The position numbers were made by a program, and so were the translations under genes. A stretch of DNA of 52,210 nucleotides from Paenibacillus koleovorans NBRC 103111 (GTDB lineage: Bacteria; Bacillota; Bacilli; Paenibacillales; NBRC-103111), in the NCBI RefSeq assembly GCF_004000845.1, contig NZ_BIMA01000046.1, positions 1-52,210 of the forward strand, given 5' to 3'. Shown here in pieces: positions 1-7,295 of the stretch (its first letter is position 1; every line of letters starts with the position of its first letter). The notes beneath the pieces are model-generated. The model had not been told where the DNA came from. It saw nothing but the letters and a program-made list of their open reading frames with translations, and did not search any database.

Positions 1-66
1 GGCGAAGCAAAACCCGACTCATCGGCGGGCTGAGCTACTACTCTCCTACTATCCAGCTATCCCCCT

Positions 67-114
67 CTCCTACTCTCCTACTCTCCTACTCTCCTGCTCT
101 CCTGCTCTCCTGCT
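67..114. repeat. 8-bp tandem repeat, six units
   Basis: Six head-to-tail copies of CTCCTACT or CTCCTGCT: three with A then three with G at the sixth base. A detached copy lies at 43-50. No reading frame or promoter is associated. It looks like slippage-prone simple sequence. Confidence 0.85.
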
Positions 115-215
115 ATCCCACCATAATACAATCCTACTTTTCGCATCACCTTACTTCGCTCCCCGGCGCCCGGATCCCCATGTTTCGGGGCAACTAGCGT
201 GATCCCGGTTTCGCC

Positions 216-364
216 ATAACGTTATTTGCTCCGGAAACGCCAAAACGTCGCTGAAATCTGGAAATAACGATACGGCATCGACGGCATCGACTTATTTCTC
301 CGCCAAACTAACCATCTCGTCAAATAACGTTATGCCGTCGCCGTATCGCCGTATCGCTATTTTT
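216..364. repeat. Dispersed AATAACGTTATGCCGTC-type repeat, three degenerate units
   Basis: Three degenerate units begin near 216 (ATAACGTTAT), 262 (AATAACGATACGGCATC) and 322 (AATAACGTTATGCCGTCG). Each is followed by a CTTATTT-like or CTATTTT-like tail in the better copies. The same unit occurs four times at 35212-35402. The region has no gene. It appears to be an intergenic dispersed repeat family. Confidence 0.7.
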
Positions 365-416
365 CATCAACTCTCGTCCATGTCCCCATTTATCTTTCAG
401 ACAATCTCATCCTGCC

Positions 417-520
417 GTCCCGCTCCACCATTCCGCCATTCTCCGCCTACCTGCCTACCTGCAGTCCCGCTCCACCATTCCGCCATTCTCCGCCTACCTG
501 CCGCCCTCCCGCTCCACCAC
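417..520. repeat. 47-bp direct tandem repeat, about 2.2 copies
   Basis: A block beginning GTCCCGCTCCACCATTCCGC at 417 recurs at 464, and a partial third copy starts near 507. It is pyrimidine-rich on this strand. Bases 1-546 hold only this and the two repeats above; I see no gene there. Confidence 0.8.
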
Positions 521-546
521 CCGCACTCCCTTCCCGCCAACCAACA

Positions 547-575
547 AAAAAAAGCCAGGGACCAATTCCCTGACT
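547..575 (-). terminator. Rho-independent terminator of the regulator operon
   Basis: CAGGGA (556-561) pairs with TCCCTG (567-572). Read on the minus strand, the stem is followed by a run of T (the A tract at 546-553). It lies just past the stop codon at 581. Confidence 0.8.
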
Positions 576-580
576 TCTAC

Positions 581-1213
581 CTACTCCGCCTTCGGCGACA
601 CCACGTACACGCACCGGTGCCCGCCCTTCGCCTTGCACTCCACCTGCTGTACGTCCGCGCCGAGCACGTTGCGGAACAGCGCCAGCTCGCTGCTGCAGGC
701 CTGGTGGAACTGATGCGCCACCGCATGGATCGGGCAGTTGTGCTCGGTCAGCACATAACGCCCCGTGGCCGCATCCTGCTGCCACTCCGCCATATAGCCG
801 CGATCGTCCTGCAGCTGAGCCAGCTCGCCGACCCGCATCTCCAGCTCCTGCCCCTGCATCGCCTGCCCGTACTTCTCCCTCAGCCGCTTCTCTCGCCGCT
901 CGAACAAGCTGTCGATCATCGCTTCGCCCTGCAGCTCCTGCACATCCTGCAGAAAGTCGAGCGTGATGTCCGCATATTTCTTCGGAAACATCAGCTCCGA
1001 GCTCTCCGTCAGCGTGTACGCATACGTCGGCCGCCCCATCGCCTGGCGCACCAGCTTAGTTTGCACCAGCTGATCCTTCTCCAGCGACTGTAGATGCCGC
1101 CTCACGGCGATATCCGTTATTTGAAGCTGCGCGGCCATTTCGTTCGCCGTCAGCGCATCGTTTTTTTTCAACATCTCGAGGATGATCTGTCTCGTGCTCT
1201 TCGCCTTCGACAT
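581..1213 (-). CDS. Cysteine-rich HTH transcriptional regulator (SufR/DeoR-like)
   Basis: This 210-aa protein has an N-terminal winged helix (residues about 5-65, with a recognition segment ITDIAVRRHLQSLEKD) typical of regulators that bind promoter DNA as dimers. The C-terminal half contains four cysteines, NCP, then 12 residues, then ACS, then ECKAKGGHRC. This resembles the iron-sulfur-binding cysteines of SufR-type repressors, although the spacing of the last two differs. An SD-like AGGTGA lies just upstream of the ATG. It is the last gene of a minus-strand operon, 13 bp after the glyoxalase-fold gene, so it may sense redox or iron and control that operon. Cofactor binding is inferred, not shown. 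Confidence 0.7.
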   Translation of the reverse strand: MSKAKSTRQIILEMLKKNDALTANEMAAQLQITDIAVRRHLQSLEKDQLVQTKLVRQAMGRPTYAYTLTESSELMFPKKYADITLDFLQDVQELQGEAMIDSLFERREKRLREKYGQAMQGQELEMRVGELAQLQDDRGYMAEWQQDAATGRYVLTEHNCPIHAVAHQFHQACSSELALFRNVLGADVQQVECKAKGGHRCVYVVSPKAE

Positions 1214-1226
1214 ATGCTCACCTGCC

Positions 1227-1589
1227 CTACTTAATCCGCATAAACTCCAACTCTTCTCCGTCCGGTCCGGTCACAAACATACTTTGCCAGCCGTTCTCCA
1301 TCACGACCAGCTCCGGCTCCCCACCGCTGCCATACCCGATCCAGCTCACCAGCCGCTCCTGCAAGCCGTCCCAATCGCCCACCTCAAACGCCAGATGCAC
1401 GCCGGTCGGCCTTCCCGCCCATTCCAAAGGTTGCACGAGCTCCAATCGAGCATCTCCCAGCGTCAGGAACAGCAGCTGCTCTTCCTCCCATTGTAGTCGC
1501 ATTTCCCGCCGAAAGCCAACACATTCCGTGTAAAAGCGGGCCGACCGCTCCAGATCGCTCACTTCCAGCGCCACATGATGCATTCTCAT
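1227..1589 (-). CDS. VOC/glyoxalase-fold protein
   Basis: A 120-aa single-module protein of the vicinal-oxygen-chelate superfamily. It opens with RMHHVALEVSDLERSARFY, the usual first beta strand with a metal-ligand histidine (H5). It continues with paired betaalphabeta units and ends with DGEELEFMRIK, which supplies the typical glutamate ligand. Family members include glyoxalase I, dioxygenases and resistance proteins; the substrate here cannot be told. It sits 24 bp downstream of the QueA-like gene and 13 bp upstream of the HTH regulator, so it is probably co-transcribed. A G-rich ribosome site (GAGGGGGTGG) precedes the ATG. Confidence 0.8.
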   Translation of the reverse strand: MRMHHVALEVSDLERSARFYTECVGFRREMRLQWEEEQLLFLTLGDARLELVQPLEWAGRPTGVHLAFEVGDWDGLQERLVSWIGYGSGGEPELVVMENGWQSMFVTGPDGEELEFMRIK

Positions 1590-1613
1590 GCCGCCGCGCC
1601 ACCCCCTCGCCTC

Positions 1614-2678
1614 TTACAAAATCAAATTCATATCGCCGAACTCATGCCACAAGTAACCTTGCGCAATGGCTTCCTGGTACGCTTCACCCAGCAGCTCCGG
1701 ATCGATAAAAGCAGACAGCATGTCGAGATGGCTCGCTTCCGGCTCGTGGAATCCCGTGATCAACCCGTCCGTAACACGCAAAGGTCGAGTGCGGTCGATA
1801 AACAGGTTCGTCCAGCCGGCCCCCTCCAGCAACACGCCATCCTCCCCAACCGCCGATTCCAGCGCCCTCACGACCGTCGTGCCAACCGCCACAACCCTCC
1901 CTCCCAACTTCCGGGTTTCACGAATCTGCTCCACGGCTTCAGCCGGAACCACATACTTCTCATAATTGACCTCGGGAGCCGGATGGCCCCCCTCCTCGAG
2001 CCAATAGCTCAGTCCCGTATGGAGCTCCACGTAAGCGATCTGTACCCCCCGGCGCTGAAGCTTGAAGAGCAGCTCCCAGCTGAAAGCACGGCCCGCCGAA
2101 GGCATCTCGACCGAACCCGGCGTGGAGGCGTACACCGTCTGATAGTAATCGAGCTCCCAGGGCTGCTTGATATATTCATAACGGATAGGCTCCCCGAGCG
2201 CATATATTTGGTCCATTAACTCCGTACCGCTGCAGGAAAAAACAATCCGCACCAACAAAGGCGAACAAAATCCTTCCCCTACGCACTCCGCAGCAGTCGC
2301 GACAAGCGAAGGCTTGATGCGAAACGTATCCCCAGGTGCAACCGAGCGGCTCCCGCCAGTCACAACCGGCAACACATCCCAGCTCTCCTCGTCCACCCTT
2401 CTGGCCAACCGCAGCTCCACCCGCTTCTGCAGCTCAATCCCCCCACGTTCCCAAGCCCCGTATAAAATCGCCGGAATCGTCCGGCTCGAGTTCAGCACCA
2501 GTAAGTCGCCCGCCCGCAAAAAACGTTCCAGCTCATAAAAACGCGCATGAGTCGTTTGCCCCGTCAACCGGTCCAGCACCATCATTCTCACGTGATCTCT
2601 GCGAATCTCCCTGCGCTCAGGCGGCATTGTCGCGTTCAAAGCGTCCGGCAGCTCGAAATGTGCCAATCTAGCGTCCAT
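1614..2678 (-). CDS. Divergent QueA-like S-adenosylmethionine:tRNA ribosyltransferase-isomerase
   Basis: At 354 aa this is the usual size for QueA, which transfers and isomerises the ribosyl group of SAM onto preQ1 in tRNA during queuosine synthesis. Recognisable blocks are MVLDRLTG near residue 33, GDLLVLNSSRTIPA, YQTVYASTPGSVEMPSAG, HTGLSYW, VGTTVVRALES and DGLITGFHEPEASHLDML. Several blocks differ from my memory of canonical QueA: SAGRAFS instead of TAGLHF, and GFHEPEASHL instead of NFHLPxSTL. This looks like a paralogue whose substrate may differ. It is not next to tgt or ruvB as canonical queA usually is; instead its start overlaps the SDR gene by 11 bp and it is followed by the VOC gene. 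Confidence 0.75.
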   Translation of the reverse strand: MDARLAHFELPDALNATMPPERREIRRDHVRMMVLDRLTGQTTHARFYELERFLRAGDLLVLNSSRTIPAILYGAWERGGIELQKRVELRLARRVDEESWDVLPVVTGGSRSVAPGDTFRIKPSLVATAAECVGEGFCSPLLVRIVFSCSGTELMDQIYALGEPIRYEYIKQPWELDYYQTVYASTPGSVEMPSAGRAFSWELLFKLQRRGVQIAYVELHTGLSYWLEEGGHPAPEVNYEKYVVPAEAVEQIRETRKLGGRVVAVGTTVVRALESAVGEDGVLLEGAGWTNLFIDRTRPLRVTDGLITGFHEPEASHLDMLSAFIDPELLGEAYQEAIAQGYLWHEFGDMNLIL

Positions 2679-3426
2679 CGTCCCCGCCTCCTTCCGGCCT
2701 TATGAACGCCTGAGCCTCGAAACGCTGCCCGTTCACACCAGCCCCCTCATCGGACGCCAAATAAAGGAACACATCCGTCACATCGCGCGGGTCGGCAAGC
2801 TCGTAATCGGGATCAGGATCGGCCAGCGCCATCATCAGCGTCCGCATGCTGCCCGGATCGACCATGTTCACCCGCACGGCGGTTTCGCTCAATTCATCGG
2901 CCCATGTTTGCGTCAGCCCTTCCAAAGCGAATTTGGATATCCCATAAGCGCCCCATCCGGCATACCCGACGCGTCCCGCTTCGGAAGTTACATTGATCAC
3001 CGCTCCCTGTCCATGACGAAGCATGTTGACGAGCACCCGACGCGTGACAAGGAAGGGTCCAACCGCATTGACACGCAGCACTTCCGCGAAATCCGCCTCC
3101 GGATAGTCGAGCAACAATGGCATCGGGCTAGCTCCCAGCATCGCCGCATTGTTGATTAGCACATCGAGCTTGCCGAACGTATCCTCCGCTATGGCGACGA
3201 ACCGCTCCACATCCCGCGCTTGCGACATATCGCCAGCCACGGCCAACACTTCAGCGCCTAGCTCTTCCAGCTCTCGCTTAACCTGCAGCAAAGCCGCCTC
3301 CCCCCGCGCTGACAACGCCAGCTTGGCTCCCTGCTCCGCGAAAGCGAAGCTAAGCGCCCGCCCAAGCCCCCTCGACGCTCCTGTGATCATTACCGTTTTC
3401 CCTTGAAAGATTCCGTTAGCCGCCAT
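2668..3426 (-). CDS. Short-chain dehydrogenase/reductase
   Basis: A 252-aa classical SDR that carries out NAD(P)-dependent oxidation or reduction. The cofactor loop TGASRGLG is at residues 16-23, NNAA lies mid-protein, INVTSEAGR carries the catalytic serine, and YGISK carries the catalytic tyrosine and lysine. The substrate is unknown. It is the first gene of the minus-strand operon, with ribosome site GAGGAG 8 bp before the ATG. A good sigma-A-type promoter lies about 75 bp upstream. The start of the QueA-like gene overlaps its 3' end. Confidence 0.88.
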   Translation of the reverse strand: MAANGIFQGKTVMITGASRGLGRALSFAFAEQGAKLALSARGEAALLQVKRELEELGAEVLAVAGDMSQARDVERFVAIAEDTFGKLDVLINNAAMLGASPMPLLLDYPEADFAEVLRVNAVGPFLVTRRVLVNMLRHGQGAVINVTSEAGRVGYAGWGAYGISKFALEGLTQTWADELSETAVRVNMVDPGSMRTLMMALADPDPDYELADPRDVTDVFLYLASDEGAGVNGQRFEAQAFIRPEGGGDDGR

Positions 3427-3500
3427 GTCGATCGCTCCTCATCGGTTTGGATTGTTTTCGAATTTAAATAACTTTATAAATATTTATGTTTGTTTAGTTT

Positions 3501-3529
3501 ATAATATGCTTCTCGTTCCAATTTGTAAA
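3501..3529 (-). promoter_or_regulatory. Predicted sigma-A promoter for the SDR-QueA-like operon
   Basis: On the minus strand TTTACA (3529-3524) and TATTAT (3506-3501) are separated by exactly 17 bp. The surroundings are AT-rich. The leader to the SDR start would be about 70 nt. Confidence 0.65.
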
Positions 3530-3620
3530 CCATTATTTTCATTTTCATGCCCCCATTTCCCCACCAGATTCTGTTACAATATTTAATTATTGCTACAAAA
3601 AGGAGAGCGATCTGAAAGCC

Positions 3621-5162
3621 ATGGAAAGACCAAATTTCTTTATCCGTTCCGCAAGTATTTGCCTATGCCTGATCTCACTCGCATTCACAGTTTCTTCTCT
3701 GCCTGTTCATGCGGAGACACTAGCCTCCGGGGAACCGGAATCAACCATCGGATGGACTCAGATTGCAGCTGGAGGCACTCATAAAATTGCTGTAAAATCG
3801 GACGGGACTGTATGGGCTTGGGGAGGGAATCGTTCTGGGCAAGTAGGTAACGGTGGAATGGGGGCTCCGGTGGAGTCGCCTGTACAAGTAAAAAACATTT
3901 CCAACGTTCGAGGCATTGCAGCAGGCAATATTCACTCATTTGCGATTGGCCAGGATGGTACTGTATGGGGCTGGGGAGCCAACACGGATGGAACAATTGG
4001 AGACGGCTTTGAAACTACCCGGAAGACCGGCTCCGGAGAAGCTTTGGACAACCAAGATCGTGCCGTTCCGGTGCAGGTGCGTGAACTGAAGCAAATCACG
4101 AAAGTCGTTGCCAATTTCGCCGCCAGCTTTGCACTTAAGGAGGACGGTACCGTATGGGGCTGGGGATTCATCTCTGTCCCCTACACCAAAATTCCCGCGA
4201 GGCTTATTGGCTGGACCGACATGACAGATATAGCGACAGGGTATACGGGGAATTTGCTCGCCGTTAAAAGCGATGGGACTGTATGGACCAATGGTAAAAA
4301 TGGACTCCCAGCCCAAGTTGAAGGCTTAAGTGATATCGTGAAAGTGGCCGCCAGCTCAGGAAGCTCCTACGCTTTGAAGAACGACGGTACGGTTTGGGCA
4401 TGGGGACAAAATTACGATGGGCGTCTTGGAGACGGGACTACAGTAGCCAAAGAGGCTCCCACTCGGAACCCTTTTCTCCAAAATGTGGCGGATATCTCGG
4501 CAACCTCAGGCGGCGCAGTCTACTTGTTGAAGGATGGAACCGTATGGGCTAACGGGACTAACCGAGGAGGTCAATTGGGGATCGGATCCTATGAAGACTC
4601 CAGCATTCCGGTTCAAGTAAAGGGTCTTACTCATATCACTCAAATCTCCTCATCTACAACCGGTAATAGTGTAATGGCACTAAGGGGGGATCAAACACTA
4701 TGGTCGTGGGGGGACGGATACGTTGGTGATGGGACAGAGTGGTGGAGGACCGTTCCGGTTATGATTAAAAGCTACGAGAATCAAATTCTCGAAGACATCG
4801 ATACGATTAAAGTGGATATTAATGGGAAAGCCATTCGTTTCGATCACTCCCCCGTGCTAATATTCGAGAAAACGATGGTGCCGATGCGTAAAATATTCGA
4901 AGTGTTAGGTGCGACTCTAGAGTGGGAGCAGAGCACGAGCACTGTGCATGCCATTCGAGGTCAAACTCGCATCTCGCTAAAAATCGGCGATCAGCAAGCC
5001 TTGGTTAACGGGGCTCCAGTAGAGCTGGATGCCGCTGCCGTGATTCTGAACGACAGCACATTCGTCCCGGTCCGTTTTATTGCCGAATCTCTTGGCACTG
5101 TAGTGGCTTGGGATGACGTTACGAAAACGGTCAAAATCACTACTCCATCGACTGGGAAATAA
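3621..5162 (+). CDS. Secreted RCC1-repeat protein with copper-amine-oxidase-type C-terminal domain
   Basis: This 513-aa protein begins with a basic N-terminus and hydrophobic stretch ending VSSLPVHAETLA, a plausible cleaved signal peptide. Residues about 45-380 are RCC1-like beta-propeller repeats, each carrying DGTVWAWG or a variant and a GDG/GNG turn. Residues about 395-510 match the copper amine oxidase N-terminal domain common in Paenibacillus surface proteins (MVPMRKIFEVLGATLEW and FVPVRFIAESLGTVVAW). It probably acts outside the cell as a binding or wall-associated protein; no enzyme motif is visible. AAAGGAG precedes the ATG by about 14 bp. Base composition is visibly less GC-rich than its neighbours, suggesting acquisition. 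Confidence 0.85.
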   Translation: MERPNFFIRSASICLCLISLAFTVSSLPVHAETLASGEPESTIGWTQIAAGGTHKIAVKSDGTVWAWGGNRSGQVGNGGMGAPVESPVQVKNISNVRGIAAGNIHSFAIGQDGTVWGWGANTDGTIGDGFETTRKTGSGEALDNQDRAVPVQVRELKQITKVVANFAASFALKEDGTVWGWGFISVPYTKIPARLIGWTDMTDIATGYTGNLLAVKSDGTVWTNGKNGLPAQVEGLSDIVKVAASSGSSYALKNDGTVWAWGQNYDGRLGDGTTVAKEAPTRNPFLQNVADISATSGGAVYLLKDGTVWANGTNRGGQLGIGSYEDSSIPVQVKGLTHITQISSSTTGNSVMALRGDQTLWSWGDGYVGDGTEWWRTVPVMIKSYENQILEDIDTIKVDINGKAIRFDHSPVLIFEKTMVPMRKIFEVLGATLEWEQSTSTVHAIRGQTRISLKIGDQQALVNGAPVELDAAAVILNDSTFVPVRFIAESLGTVVAWDDVTKTVKITTPSTGK

Positions 5163-5280
5163 GCCTCACACTATTGCAACTTCTCGCGATCCATTTAGGG
5201 GCAAGTCCAGTCATTTCCAATCTAGCAAACATAAATATAGTAGACAGCCACTGTATTTTTGCTAGAAAGGAGGAATTCGC

Positions 5281-5913
5281 ATGCAGCTGCAACAGCTCAA
5301 AGGCCGCTATGATGCGGTGTACAGCTTGGGCTCCAACTGCTTGCCGGGGATGCAGCTCCGCAAGAACAAGCTTACTTCCGCCACGGGGGTGCTGGACTGG
5401 ATGATCTCCGAATCGCTCGGGAGTGTGAACCAGCTGCTGCAGAACCGGTTCTCCGGCTTCATGCAGCTGCCGAATATGACGGTGACCGGCTTCGATCACA
5501 AGAAGTACAGCTACATGGTGCGAGACGCCGCTTACGGCATCTACTCCGTGCATGACTTCCCCGTGGAACGCAATCCGGGAGGCCGCCTCTTAACTTACTC
5601 CGAGTTTCAGGAGAAAATAGAGCGCCGAGTCAGAAGATTCCTGAACCATCTAGCTGCCGGCCGATCGTTCCTGTTTATTCGGACGGACGGCTCCTATCAG
5701 GAAGCCGCAGAGCTTCAAGCGACGCTCGCCAATCTCATCCATTCCGAGTTCCGCGTGCTGCTCGTTCAACATACAAGCCGGGCGAAAGGCATCGTGGAGC
5801 AAAATGGGGGACTCGAGCATGTCAGTGTCGTCGAGCTGCCGAACCAAGATATTTGGGATGGCAACGATGCCCTGTGGCGGGAGCTGCTGAGCGGGGTCAC
5901 ATTAGTGAAATAG
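5281..5913 (+). CDS. DUF1796-type putative cysteine peptidase
   Basis: A 210-aa protein that I recognise as the DUF1796 family, annotated in Bacillales as a putative papain-like cysteine peptidase. The start YDAVYSLGSNCLPG carries the proposed catalytic cysteine (C20), and a histidine follows in YSVHDFP. The remainder, with FLFIRTDGSYQEAAEL and VELPNQDIWDGNDALW, fits the family. Peptidase activity is a family-level prediction. The ribosome site is TAGAAAGGAGG, shared with the nearby coat-type genes. The gene converges with the UDP-sugar dehydrogenase and shares a two-way terminator with it. A role on the spore surface is inferred from the neighbours. Confidence 0.75.
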   Translation: MQLQQLKGRYDAVYSLGSNCLPGMQLRKNKLTSATGVLDWMISESLGSVNQLLQNRFSGFMQLPNMTVTGFDHKKYSYMVRDAAYGIYSVHDFPVERNPGGRLLTYSEFQEKIERRVRRFLNHLAAGRSFLFIRTDGSYQEAAELQATLANLIHSEFRVLLVQHTSRAKGIVEQNGGLEHVSVVELPNQDIWDGNDALWRELLSGVTLVK

Positions 5914-5939
5914 GTGCTTCGCGAACCGCACAACACCCC

Positions 5940-5982
5940 AAAAAACCGGCAAGCACATCACTCGTGCTCCGCCGGTTTTTTC
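5940..5982. terminator. Bidirectional terminator between DUF1796 and UDP-sugar dehydrogenase
   Basis: AAAAAACCGGC (5940-5950) pairs with GCCGGTTTTTT (5971-5981), with an inner AGCAC/GTGCT stem. T runs follow on both strands. The right arm forms the last codons of the minus-strand dehydrogenase gene. Confidence 0.9.
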
Positions 5983-7241
5983 CCGTCTCCCAATCTCACG
6001 TACACCGCGCCTAAAGCTGCCAATCGACCGCCGTCCAGCACATTCCGGGTGTCCAATACTTGCCGCGTCCGCATCCCTCCGATCGCCGGCAGGAGATAGT
6101 CCGGCTCGCGGAACAGCGAATGATCCGTGAGCAAGACTAGACAATCCGAACCGGCTGCCGCCGCTTCCAGGTTACACGCCGCATCCCATCCATCCCCGGA
6201 CGGGCGGACATACGGATCGAACAATCGCAATCGATACCCTTTTGCCGCCAAAACATCGCGAACCGCTGCAGAAGGGCTGTTCCTCGTATCCGCCACATCT
6301 CCTTTAAAAGCCAGCCCCAGCAGCGTGACGACGGGCTCCGCCACACCAGCCACCATCGTTTCGACCTTCGCCGCGACCCGCAAGGGAACCGCGTCGTTGA
6401 CGTCGCGGGCCAGCTTCACAAGCGGAGCGTCGCCGGCGGCCGCGTCGACGATAAACCAAGGGTCGACGGCGATGCAATGGCCGCCTACCCCCGGTCCCGG
6501 CTGATGGACATGCACCCGCGGATGCGTGTTGGCGAGACGCACCGCCTCCCAGACATTGAAGCCGATCGTTTCCGCCAGCCGGGCCAGCTCGTTCACATAC
6601 GCGATATTGACGTCCCGGTACGTATTCTCGATCAGCTTGATCATCTCCGCCGTTCGCAGATCGGTCGTGTGGATGTCGCCGCGCACAAAATGCCGGTAAA
6701 GCGCTACAGCCATTCGAGTCGACCGGTCGTCGATTCCGCCGATGATGCGGCTGTTAACGGCGAGCTCCTGCAATACTCGACCCGGCAGCACGCGCTCCGG
6801 CGAATAAGCGGCATGCAGCTCTTCGCCGAGCCGCAAGCCGGTACGTCCAAGAATCGGCAGCAGCACACGCTCCATCGTCCCTGGCGGAACCGTCGACTCC
6901 AACAGCACGAGGTTGCCGCTCCGCAACCAGGGAAGCAGCGAAACCGCCGCCGCCTCCACAAAGCTCAAATCCGGCACCCGACTATCCGACATCGGAGTTT
7001 GCACACAGACCAGATAGACGTCCGCTGCAACAAGCTCCGTCGACACTGTAAGCGCCCCGCTCGCGAGCACATCCGCCAATGCTTCCCGAAGTCCCGGCTC
7101 CTGCGGGTCCACGATCTGTCTCCCAATACGATCCACGACGGAAGGCTGGCTATCTACTCCTTGAACCGTACAGCCGCTCCGCGCGAATAAGACGGCGGTC
7201 GGAAGTCCGATGTACCCCAAGCCGACAAGGCAGATCTTCAT
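5958..7241 (-). CDS. UDP-N-acetyl-D-mannosamine dehydrogenase-type nucleotide-sugar dehydrogenase
   Basis: This protein oxidises a UDP-sugar at C6 to the uronic acid with two NAD. It starts MKICLVGLGYIGLPTA, the Rossmann NAD loop, and has 427 aa from the ATG at 7241, which has GGGAGGTGG just upstream. A longer GTG/ATG frame to 7295 is less likely. The catalytic cysteine lies in GVGGHCIAVDPWFI, the form typical of WecC (UDP-ManNAc dehydrogenase) rather than UDP-glucose dehydrogenase. VTLLGLAFKGDVADTRNSP marks the C-terminal domain. It follows the glycosyltransferase on the same strand, so its sugar acid may feed surface glycosylation. Confidence 0.85.
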   Translation of the reverse strand: MKICLVGLGYIGLPTAVLFARSGCTVQGVDSQPSVVDRIGRQIVDPQEPGLREALADVLASGALTVSTELVAADVYLVCVQTPMSDSRVPDLSFVEAAAVSLLPWLRSGNLVLLESTVPPGTMERVLLPILGRTGLRLGEELHAAYSPERVLPGRVLQELAVNSRIIGGIDDRSTRMAVALYRHFVRGDIHTTDLRTAEMIKLIENTYRDVNIAYVNELARLAETIGFNVWEAVRLANTHPRVHVHQPGPGVGGHCIAVDPWFIVDAAAGDAPLVKLARDVNDAVPLRVAAKVETMVAGVAEPVVTLLGLAFKGDVADTRNSPSAAVRDVLAAKGYRLRLFDPYVRPSGDGWDAACNLEAAAAGSDCLVLLTDHSLFREPDYLLPAIGGMRTRQVLDTRNVLDGGRLAALGAVYVRLGDGKKPAEHE

Positions 7242-7295
7242 AACACGCCACCTCCCACGCTTAAACGAACGCCACCCTAAACGGTCGCCTGACAC

